DNA of 7,114 bases from Bacillota bacterium (GTDB taxonomy: Bacteria > Bacillota > Clostridia > Lachnospirales > Lachnospiraceae). Positions 1 to 4,841 of the stretch are shown here, one piece after another. The stretch covers positions 1 to 7,114 of the forward strand of contig JAEWSD010000028.1 of assembly GCA_023398615.1 (NCBI GenBank). Reading direction: 5' to 3'. A model generated the notes under the pieces. That model ran no database searches, had not been told where the DNA came from, and saw only the letters and a list, made by a program, of their open reading frames with translations. The translations under genes were made by a program, and so were the position numbers. Position 1 is the first letter of the stretch. Each line of letters starts with the position of its first letter.

Positions 1-86
1 ACAAGCTTAAAGCATATGGAAAAAACCAAATCCCCATATTCATCAATTAAATGTTCCAACAAATCATCACAATTGATTTTTTCCAC
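1..86 (-). CDS. ECF-type RNA polymerase sigma factor, N-terminal fragment (cut by window edge)
   Basis: Reading right to left from a GTG at 86-84, an open frame runs off the left edge after about 28 codons. The peptide begins MEKINCDDLLEH and continues with LIDEYGDLVFSICFKL. This is the pattern seen at the start of sigma-70 region 2 in ECF-like sigma factors of clostridia: an acidic/amphipathic helix followed by an aromatic Y-G-D-L-V-F-S-I-C block. Such proteins bind core RNA polymerase and direct it to a small regulon, often together with an anti-sigma encoded next door. The GTG has an AAAGG at 98-95 with an 8-nt gap. The frame stays open upstream to a TAA at 122-120, so an ATA at 101 is a less likely start. 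The G-rich run at 90-86 is too close to the GTG to act as its binding site. Only region 2.1 is visible, so the subgroup, target promoters and any anti-sigma cannot be told. The call rests on family resemblance of a short fragment. Confidence 0.72.
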   Translation of the reverse strand, partial: MEKINCDDLLEHLIDEYGDLVFSICFKL

Positions 87-125
87 CCCCTCTGCCTTTA
101 TTCCGACTTTTGCCGTAGTTTATAA

Positions 126-141
126 CGTTCCTTTCGTTCAC
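126..141 (-). promoter_or_regulatory. Tandem GAAC elements upstream of the sigma gene (possible ECF -35 motifs)
   Basis: On the minus strand this segment reads GTGAACGAAAGGAACG, two GAACG words nine bases apart and 40-55 nt before the presumed GTG start of the sigma factor. Many ECF sigma factors recognise a -35 element containing GAAC and control their own gene. About 17 nt downstream of the first GAAC is CTACGG, which only loosely resembles an ECF -10. This is a suggestion from position and motif only. Confidence 0.2.
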
Positions 142-151
142 GGCTTAAATA

Positions 152-211
152 TCATACATAAACATTAATAGGTATAAAACCTTTCGTCTGACCAGGCTCC
201 ATTTTTATCAT
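152..211 (-). CDS. Possible 19-codon ORF with a good ribosome binding site
   Basis: GGAGG at 220-216 lies 4 nt before an ATG at 211-209. The ORF runs 19 codons, starting MIKMEPG and ending INVYV, to a TGA at 154-152, and it lies 65 nt before the presumed sigma factor start. It is in frame with the hydrophobic stretch of the larger remnant (152-327), so the GGAGG may be nothing more than two glycine codons of that broken gene. If translated, it could be a leader peptide. No function is claimed. Confidence 0.2.
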   Translation of the reverse strand: MIKMEPGQTKGFIPINVYV

Positions 212-280
212 TTTACCTCCGATTGCAAAAAAATGATAGTAACCAAACACACCTGATAGCAGTAAAGCTATAAATGTCTG

Positions 281-294
281 CTGAACTATAACAT
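281..294. repeat. Copy D of the short intergenic motif
   Basis: The plus strand reads CTGAACTATAACAT, which differs from copy B (513-526, CTGAACTGTAACAT) at one base of fourteen. It lies at the point where the reading frame of the small membrane ORF breaks. No convincing inverted partner is seen beside it. Confidence 0.45.
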
Positions 295-356
295 AGATCC
301 AAATGCAATAACTGTTTTCTTACGCAATCTTACCTTCCTTTCTGCTTAATAAATAC

Positions 357-388
357 GTTACTATTCGGCCTTACGGCTGAACCGTAAC
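357..388. repeat. Copy C of the motif, forming a 14-bp-arm imperfect hairpin
   Basis: The left arm GTTACTATTCGGCC (357-370) and right arm GGCTGAACCGTAAC (375-388) are inverted copies around a 4-nt loop TTAC, with a two-base internal mismatch and one wobble on the plus-strand RNA. The right arm is part of the repeat motif, and identity to copy A extends through CAAATG to 393. No T-run follows on either strand, so it does not look like a rho-independent terminator. It resembles a REP-like palindromic unit. Confidence 0.6.
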
Positions 389-391
389 AAA

Positions 392-427
392 TGTGCAGAA
401 ATCATGCAAAATGCATAATTTCGCACA
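392..427. repeat. Imperfect hairpin, about 15 bp, triloop
   Basis: Immediately after copy C, the sequence folds as T-GTGC, a bulged A, GAAAT, a C/A mismatch, ATGCA, loop AAA, TGCAT, ATTTC, GCAC-A. That is fifteen Watson-Crick pairs with one bulge and one mismatch. It is directly followed by AGACATGTCT (427-436), a 10-bp palindrome. No T-tract follows on the minus strand, so a terminator role is not supported. Confidence 0.55.
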
Positions 428-445
428 GACATGTCTCTGGTTTTC

Positions 446-487
446 TGTGACTTTCGCTTCGCTGATCTATATATAGATCTACTCACA
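446..487. repeat. 16-bp perfect palindrome inside a TGTGA/TCACA inverted repeat
   Basis: GATCTATATATAGATC at 464-479 is a perfect palindrome. It is enclosed by TGTGA (446-450) and TCACA (483-487), with tandem TTCGC TTCGC (453-462) between. The unit could be a protein-binding dyad or a cruciform/hairpin element belonging to the surrounding repeat cluster. No binding protein can be named. Confidence 0.45.
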
Positions 488-513
488 AAAAAACGCCTCG
501 CAGTACTATAGGC
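487..513 (-). terminator. Weak candidate terminator after the ynbB-like gene
   Basis: In the minus sense, GCCT (513-510), an 11-nt loop and AGGC (498-495) are followed by G and then seven T (493-487), beginning about 30 nt after the ynbB-like stop. The T-tract and position fit an intrinsic terminator, but a 4-bp stem is too short to be convincing on its own. If it fails, the sigma factor could be reached by read-through. Confidence 0.25.
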
Positions 514-526
514 TGAACTGTAACAT
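503..526. repeat. Copy B of the short intergenic motif
   Basis: The plus strand reads GTACTAT, A, GGCTGAACTGTAAC, AT. Compared with the copy C hairpin unit (GTTACTAT ... GGCTGAACCGTAAC) it looks like the same element with one T and most of the left arm and loop missing. The 14-base core differs from copy C at one position. Confidence 0.5.
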
Positions 527-529
527 CTT

Positions 530-561
530 GCTTACGATATTCACCTGAACTGTAGCAAATG
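530..561. repeat. Copy A of the motif, overlapping the 3' end of the ynbB-like gene
   Basis: CTGAACTGTAGCAAATG (545-561) matches copy C (377-393) at 15 of 17 bases. A degenerate inverted partner GCTTACGATATTC lies at 530-542. The motif encodes the last residues of the ynbB-like protein (LLQFR), and the stop codon lies immediately beside it at 541-543, between the motif and its partner. Confidence 0.45.
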
Positions 562-1830
562 CTTTTCATATAGCTTCTGGACCGACATAAGGATACCGTA
601 TTTCGCATGATACCATGTCAGACCGCCCTGGAAATATACCGCGTAAGGGGGCTCAATCGGTGCATCGGCACTTAATTCGATGCTGGAACCCTGTACAAAA
701 GTACCGGCCGCCATGATGACATCGGAATGGTATCCCGGCATTGCCCAGGGCTCCGGACTGACATAGCTGTCGACGGGGGCAGCCGCCTGAATCCCTTTGC
801 AGAAGGCAATGACTCCCTCTGCGCTGCCCAGAGTTACAGCCTGGATGATATCGTAACGCGGTTCGGAACCGTCGGGGATAACCCGGAAGCCTAATTTTTC
901 ATATATATTTGCGGCGTAAACGGCTCCTTTTAAAGCGCCCGATACCGTCTGCGGCGCCAGGAAAAGTCCCTGATACAGAAGGCTGTTGATACCGAGGGTG
1001 GCTCCCACCTCCCTGCCAAGCCCGGGGGCGGTAAGACGGAATGCGGCATTGTCGACGTACTCCTCTTTTCCCACGATGTAGCCGCCGGTAGGGGCCAGTC
1101 CTCCGCCGGGATTCTTGATCAGTGAGCCGACACACAGATCCGCGCCGACATCCGTCGGCTCAATGATTTCCACAAATTCGCCGTAGCAATTGTCTACCAT
1201 ACAGATAACATCCGGCTTAATTCCCTTTATTAACGCAATCAGTTCTCCGATCCTTTCTACGGAAAGGGTCGGCCTTGCGGCATACCCTTTCGATCGCTGG
1301 ATCGTAACCAGTCTTGTCCGCTTGTTGACGGCACCCCGGATTCCGTCATAATCAAAGCCGCCGTCCGGGAGCAAATCAACCTGCGCATAGCTTACCCCAT
1401 ATTCGGCAAGCGAGCCCTTCGATTCCCTGATCCCGATCACACCCTCCAGCGTATCATAAGGTTTCCCGACGGGGGACAGTATCTCGTCACCCGGCCTTAA
1501 GTTCCCTGATAAGGCAGTGCTTAGAGCATGGGTTCCGCTTATCAGCTGCGGTCTTACCAGCGCCGCCTCCGCATGGAAGACAGAAGCATATACACGTTCC
1601 AGGGTATCCCGGCCTAAATCATTATAACCGTAGCCCGTGGTAGCGGCAAAATGGATGTCGCTGACACGGTTATCCTGCATTGCCTTTATCACCTTCAGCT
1701 GGTTGTATTCGGCCGTCCTGTCAATCTCTTCGAATCTTTCCTTCAGTCCGGCTTCGATACCGCTGCAAAAATCTAAAATACGGTCCTCTATCTTTAACGC
1801 TTTGTAAAAATCATTTAACTTACGGTTCAT
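541..1830 (-). CDS. ynbB: PLP-dependent methionine gamma-lyase / aluminium-resistance family protein (YnbB-like)
   Basis: The 429-residue protein has the length and sequence pattern of the Met_gamma_lyase (YnbB, 'aluminium resistance') family of fold-type I PLP enzymes. An Asp in MVDNCYGEF (D213) fits the residue that contacts the pyridine nitrogen. The Lys in GSLIKNPGGG (K239) fits the Schiff-base lysine. Further family-like blocks are RPQLISGTHALSTAL and LTAPGLGREVG. Relatives are annotated as carbon-sulfur lyases acting on cysteine/methionine-type substrates, but the physiological substrate is not established, and 'aluminium resistance' is a historical label. It should be a cytosolic soluble enzyme; I see no signal peptide. 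The ATG at 1830-1828 lies inside the end of miaA, with AAGGAAG at 1840-1834 and a short 3-nt gap. The 11-base overlap suggests translational coupling to miaA. The last residues (KHLLQFR) fall in a repeat-like motif and may be a replaced tail. Confidence 0.9.
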   Translation of the reverse strand: MNRKLNDFYKALKIEDRILDFCSGIEAGLKERFEEIDRTAEYNQLKVIKAMQDNRVSDIHFAATTGYGYNDLGRDTLERVYASVFHAEAALVRPQLISGTHALSTALSGNLRPGDEILSPVGKPYDTLEGVIGIRESKGSLAEYGVSYAQVDLLPDGGFDYDGIRGAVNKRTRLVTIQRSKGYAARPTLSVERIGELIALIKGIKPDVICMVDNCYGEFVEIIEPTDVGADLCVGSLIKNPGGGLAPTGGYIVGKEEYVDNAAFRLTAPGLGREVGATLGINSLLYQGLFLAPQTVSGALKGAVYAANIYEKLGFRVIPDGSEPRYDIIQAVTLGSAEGVIAFCKGIQAAAPVDSYVSPEPWAMPGYHSDVIMAAGTFVQGSSIELSADAPIEPPYAVYFQGGLTWYHAKYGILMSVQKLYEKHLLQFR

Positions 1831-2794
1831 TTACTTCCTTTTCCGCATGAAACGGAATTCCTTTCTCTCTTAATACCTCCAGTAAGGCGTCCAGTAATAC
1901 GGATTCCTCGCTGCCGTATTCCTTTTTATTGATCCAGGTAACATCTCTTTCCCTTTTAAACCAGGTAAGCTGCCGCTTCGCAAAATGCCTGGTATCCCGT
2001 TTTATGACCGAAACGGCTTCCTCCAGGGTACACTCGCCTTCCAGATAAGGAATGATTTCCTTATAACCCAGCCCCTGCATGGAAACAAGGTCTTTCGCAT
2101 AACCCCTGTCCAGCAGCCGCTTTACCTCATCCACCAGCCCCTGCTCCAACATTTGATCCACCCTGCGGTTGATCCTGTCGTAAAGTACTTCCCGTTCATT
2201 GTTCAGGACAAAATAGCAGAAATGAAAAGGGGATTCCTTACGGCGCTGTTCCTCGTTATGCTCCGATATCCTGCTTCCGGTCTGTTTAAAATATTCCAGT
2301 GCCCGTATCACTCTTTTTATGTTATTGGGATGAATGGCTCCGGCGGAGGCCGGGTCCGCTTCTTTTAATTCGGAATGCAGGAAAAAGGCACCTTTTGCTG
2401 CCGCAAGAGCCTCCAGCTCCTTCCGGTAAGAGGTGTTCTCTCCGTTCTCTTTAAATTCGATCCCGTAAAGGACTGCCTGAATATAGAAGCCGGTACCGCC
2501 GACAATAATCGGAAGTTTGCCCCTTGCATAGATTTGCGCAATATACCTGTCCGCATATTCCTTGAACCTGACCACATTGAATTCCTCATCCGGTTCCAAT
2601 TCATCGATAAGATAATGCCGTATTCCGCTCATTTCCTCCGGTGTAATTTTGGCGGTTCCGATATTCATATATTTATATACCTGCATGGAATCTGCAGAAA
2701 TGATCTCTCCGTTTACGGCTTTGGCCAATTTAACGGAAAGCTCTGTTTTCCCGACTGCCGTAGGTCCGGTTAATATGATAAGAGGCTTTTTCAT
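1820..2794 (-). CDS. miaA: tRNA dimethylallyltransferase MiaA
   Basis: MiaA transfers a dimethylallyl group from DMAPP to N6 of A37 in tRNAs reading UNN codons, giving i6A, which stabilises codon-anticodon pairing. The 324 residues match the family's usual size. Visible motifs are the P-loop GPTAVGKT (10-17, with T17 at the catalytic/phosphate-binding position), ISADSMQVYKYMNIGTAK (32-49, with D35 as the likely general base), IIVGGTGFYIQAVLYG (about 96-111), and the C-terminal GLGYKEIIPYL and IKRDTRHFAKRQLTWFKRE blocks that contact tRNA and substrate. The start at ATG 2794-2792 is supported by AAGGAAG (2807-2801) 6 nt upstream. It begins 37 nt after the mutL stop and its 3' end overlaps the ynbB-like gene by 11 bases, so it is almost surely cotranscribed with mutL. 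Linkage of miaA to mutL is widespread in bacteria. Nothing looks damaged. Confidence 0.97.
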   Translation of the reverse strand: MKKPLIILTGPTAVGKTELSVKLAKAVNGEIISADSMQVYKYMNIGTAKITPEEMSGIRHYLIDELEPDEEFNVVRFKEYADRYIAQIYARGKLPIIVGGTGFYIQAVLYGIEFKENGENTSYRKELEALAAAKGAFFLHSELKEADPASAGAIHPNNIKRVIRALEYFKQTGSRISEHNEEQRRKESPFHFCYFVLNNEREVLYDRINRRVDQMLEQGLVDEVKRLLDRGYAKDLVSMQGLGYKEIIPYLEGECTLEEAVSVIKRDTRHFAKRQLTWFKRERDVTWINKKEYGSEESVLLDALLEVLREKGIPFHAEKEVNEP

Positions 2795-2831
2795 AAAACA
2801 CTTCCTTTATAAAATCCTGTCCTGCAATGGC

Positions 2832-4754
2832 TCAAATAATACGTTTGAACTTCTTCTCTATCTCATATTTGCTCATGGAAATAATCGTTGGCCGTCCGTG
2901 AGGGCAATGGTAAGGGTTCTCGAGGGTTAACAGCTGTCCGATTAAGGCTTCGGCCTCATCGCGGGATAACCGGTGGTTTCCCTTTACCGCCGCCTTACAG
3001 GACATGGAGGCCACTTTCTCCAATATTATTTCCGGCGTTTCATTATATACCTCATCCACTAATCCGTCAATCAGTTCTATCAGGATTTCGTTTTGTGCCA
3101 GGCCGTACAGATCGGAAGGAACCGCCCGCAAGGCGTATTCTTTTCCGCCGAATTCCTCAATTTCAAAGCCTATCCGGCTTAACGGTCCGGCAAATTTTTT
3201 CACCGCTTCCTCCTCACGCATATTCAACGATATGATGACCGGCGGATCGATGAGCTGTGAATTGTACTGTTTTTCCCTTAGAGCCTTCATTGTTTTCTCA
3301 TAAAGCACCTTTTCATGTGCGGCATGCTGGTCGATCAGGAACATCTTATCCCCGAATTCAACGATCCAGTAGGTTGAAAATACCTGTCCGATGATACGGT
3401 GGCGGATTATCGCTTCCTCCGAAAGGAAGGACAGCTGCTCCGGCTTGCCTGATAGGGCGGGCTCTTCCGTCGGTGCCTGTTTAAAAAACGGAACGAATTC
3501 CGCATCAGACGGTGCCGTTTCCCTCTTCATGGCTTCGGGCACCGGCTTATAATCTGCCGTCTCTTTTACAAGGGTATCGGCATTCGAAACTATATTATCT
3601 AATTTACCGATCTCGGTTGTCCGGATCAGCTCTTTTCTTTCAGGATTGCTTGTATTAACGGCACTGCCTGCTTCCTGTCTGCGTTTTACTTCAAACGGTT
3701 CCGGTATGTTCCGTACCGCCGGGGCCTGCTGCTTCTCTTCCGTAAGCCTTACCTCCGGTATCAGCTCCCGGCCCTCAAGTACACTTCTTAAGGCCTGGTA
3801 GATGAGCCGGTATAGCTCCTCCGAGTTCTTAAAGCGGATTTCCAGCTTTGCAGGATGGACGTTTACGTCAATTAATTCACTGTCCATCTGAAAATGGAGA
3901 GCCGTAAAGGGGTACCGGTGGGACATGGAATAGGATTTATAAGCTTCCTCAATTGCCTTGCTGATGATGCTGCTCTTAATATATCTCCCATTGATAAAAT
4001 AATTCTCGTAGCTGCGGTTACCGCGTGATACGACCGGCTTTGCAATGAAGCCGGTTAAGCTTACCTGCGGTATATCTTCCCCGACAGACAATAAATGGGA
4101 GGTGATATCTCTGCCGTATACATTGTATATGATATCCTTTAAGTTTCCGTTGCCGGAGGTATGAAGCTTTATCTGCGTATTATTGATGAATTTAAAAGAG
4201 ATATCCGGGCGGGATACCGCAAGCCTTTCCATTAGTTCGCTGATATAACCCGCTTCGGTTACCGGGGATTTTAGAAATTTCCTTCTGGCAGGCGTGTTAT
4301 AAAACAGATTGCGTATAATGAAGGTTGTTCCGTCCGGGCAGCCGATATGTTCCAGGCCCTTTTCCTCTCCTCCCGATATCCGGTAATGGATTCCGGTGAA
4401 TGCTTCCGCCGTCTTCGTAACCAGCTCCACCTGTGACACGGCCGCGATGCTGGATAAAGCCTCCCCGCGAAAGCCCAGGCTTGAGACATGCAGCAGATCC
4501 TCGGCCGTTTTTATCTTGCTGGTGGAATGGCGCAGGAATACCAGCGGGATATCCTCTTCCTCGATTCCTGTCCCATTATCCGTGATCCGGATGAAACCGG
4601 CTCCGCCTTCCTTGATTTCCACCGTGATCGCATTCGCACCCGCATCGATGGAATTCTCCACTAACTCCTTTACCACGGCGGAAGGTCTTTCGATTACCTC
4701 ACCGGCAGCGATCTGATTGATTGTATTTTGATCCAGTACTGTTATCTTTGCCAA
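2832..4754 (-). CDS. mutL: DNA mismatch repair protein MutL (endonuclease type)
   Basis: MutL couples mismatch recognition by MutS to strand incision. The N-terminal GHKL ATPase is complete (640 residues, numbered from TTG 4754): AAGEVIERPSAVVKELVENS with E30 and N34, DNGTGI (59-64), RHSTSKI (75-81), GFRGEALSSIAAVS (94-107) and GTTFIIRNLFYNTPARRKF. A variable linker follows (roughly 335-455). The C-terminal domain has the metal-binding endonuclease motif DQHAAHEKVLYE (475-486), SCKAAVK (585-591) and CPHGRP (617-622), so it should nick DNA itself rather than rely on MutH. QLIDPP (500-505) sits where the clamp-binding peptide of Bacillus MutL lies. I chose TTG at 4754-4752 because GGAGG (4764-4760) is 5 nt upstream and the protein then begins (M)AKITVLDQNTINQIAAGEV, the usual family start. 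The frame stays open upstream to another TTG at 4802, but that falls inside a leader hairpin and has no family-like residues. Confidence 0.96.
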   Translation of the reverse strand: MAKITVLDQNTINQIAAGEVIERPSAVVKELVENSIDAGANAITVEIKEGGAGFIRITDNGTGIEEEDIPLVFLRHSTSKIKTAEDLLHVSSLGFRGEALSSIAAVSQVELVTKTAEAFTGIHYRISGGEEKGLEHIGCPDGTTFIIRNLFYNTPARRKFLKSPVTEAGYISELMERLAVSRPDISFKFINNTQIKLHTSGNGNLKDIIYNVYGRDITSHLLSVGEDIPQVSLTGFIAKPVVSRGNRSYENYFINGRYIKSSIISKAIEEAYKSYSMSHRYPFTALHFQMDSELIDVNVHPAKLEIRFKNSEELYRLIYQALRSVLEGRELIPEVRLTEEKQQAPAVRNIPEPFEVKRRQEAGSAVNTSNPERKELIRTTEIGKLDNIVSNADTLVKETADYKPVPEAMKRETAPSDAEFVPFFKQAPTEEPALSGKPEQLSFLSEEAIIRHRIIGQVFSTYWIVEFGDKMFLIDQHAAHEKVLYEKTMKALREKQYNSQLIDPPVIISLNMREEEAVKKFAGPLSRIGFEIEEFGGKEYALRAVPSDLYGLAQNEILIELIDGLVDEVYNETPEIILEKVASMSCKAAVKGNHRLSRDEAEALIGQLLTLENPYHCPHGRPTIISMSKYEIEKKFKRII

Positions 4755-4764
4755 AAAAACCTCC
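4752..4764 (-). promoter_or_regulatory. mutL ribosome binding site and TTG start codon
   Basis: The minus strand reads GGAGG, five T, then TTG GCA AAG ATA. The strong Shine-Dalgarno and the exact match of the resulting N-terminus to the MutL family decide the start in favour of TTG over the in-frame ATG at 4766-4764. That ATG overlaps the Shine-Dalgarno itself and has no binding site of its own. Confidence 0.8.
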
Positions 4765-4767
4765 ATT

Positions 4768-4808
4768 CTGCCGCAAAACCGCGAATTTGGGCGGCAGCAC
4801 AAATTCGC
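4768..4808 (-). promoter_or_regulatory. Predicted H-type pseudoknot in the mutL leader
   Basis: In RNA sense: stem 1 is GCGAATTT (4808-4801) with AAATTCGC (4788-4781), 8 perfect pairs. Its 12-nt loop contains CTGCCGC (4797-4791), which pairs perfectly over 7 bp with GCGGCAG (4774-4768) downstream. The connecting segments are GTG (3 nt), CC (2 nt) and GGTTTT (6 nt), lengths allowed for a classical H-type pseudoknot. The last pair lies 3 nt before the GGAGG of mutL. Alternatively the two stems may be mutually exclusive. A role in limiting or timing mutL translation is inference from position. Confidence 0.5.
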
Positions 4809-4809
4809 C

Positions 4810-4833
4810 GTGTGAAAATCTTAATTTTCACAC
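4810..4833 (-). other. Perfect 10-bp hairpin directly after mutS
   Basis: GTGTGAAAAT and ATTTTCACAC flank a 4-nt loop, starting 8 nt after the mutS stop. The stem is AT-rich and no T-tract follows in the minus sense, so it is not a typical intrinsic terminator. It may protect the mutS 3' end, mark an RNA processing point between mutS and mutL, or stack on the leader structure immediately downstream. Confidence 0.6.
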
Positions 4834-4841
4834 TTCTATTC

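Larger units (their letters stand above)
152..327 (-). pseudogene. Remnant of a small membrane-anchored protein, frameshifted
   Basis: A strong Shine-Dalgarno AAGGAAGG (340-333) sits 5 nt before a TTG at 327-325. The frame from there begins LRKKTVIAFGSML, a basic then hydrophobic start like a signal peptide or signal anchor, and stops at a TAG (288-286). In another frame, overlapping this point, the sequence continues as VQQ, then TFIALLLSGVFGYYHFF (a plausible membrane segment), AIGGK, and a short polar tail ending NVYV at a TGA (154-152). Joined by one frameshift near 286-292 this would be a protein of about 58 residues with an N-terminal membrane anchor. The break falls inside a copy of the local repeat motif (281-294). 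I do not recognise the family. Alternatives are an unrelated pair of short ORFs, or only the 19-codon ORF at 152-211 being translated. The short length and the absence of homology evidence keep confidence low. Confidence 0.35.
87..540. other. AT-rich intergenic region between ynbB-like gene and sigma factor gene
   Basis: This stretch of about 450 bases has no intact gene of ordinary size on either strand. It is clearly richer in A and T than the flanking genes. It holds a frameshifted small membrane ORF (152-327), three copies of a short repeat motif with a fourth overlapping the end of the upstream gene, two hairpins (357-388 and 392-427), a 16-bp palindrome (464-479) and a T7 tract in the minus sense (493-487). 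Any promoter for the sigma factor must lie here or be supplied by read-through from the mutS operon. I see no convincing vegetative promoter pair. Confidence 0.7.

Noticed and set aside
18..84. GGAAAAAA and TTTTTTCC as an inverted repeat near the left edge
   Set aside because: The arms are low-complexity A/T runs about 50 bases apart and lie inside the sigma factor coding frame.
899..1135. Minus-strand 78-codon frame inside the ynbB-like gene
   Set aside because: It overlaps the PLP-lysine region of the real gene in another frame and is rich in Arg and Gly, as shadows of GC-rich codons are.
1985..2368. Plus-strand open frames opposite miaA, including 1985-2368, 2375-2773 and 2649-2930
   Set aside because: They lie opposite a clearly conserved gene, show no family-like motifs, and look like by-products of its codon use.
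2888..4716. Open frames on either strand overlapping mutL (2888-3235, 3004-3303, 4396-4716 plus; 4271-4489 minus)
   Set aside because: The MutL frame carries all family motifs without interruption; the overlapping frames have low-complexity, arginine/proline/serine-rich composition typical of shadows.
4764..4766. ATG as the mutL start
   Set aside because: It overlaps the GGAGG that serves the TTG at 4754, has no binding site of its own, and adds residues not typical of MutL.
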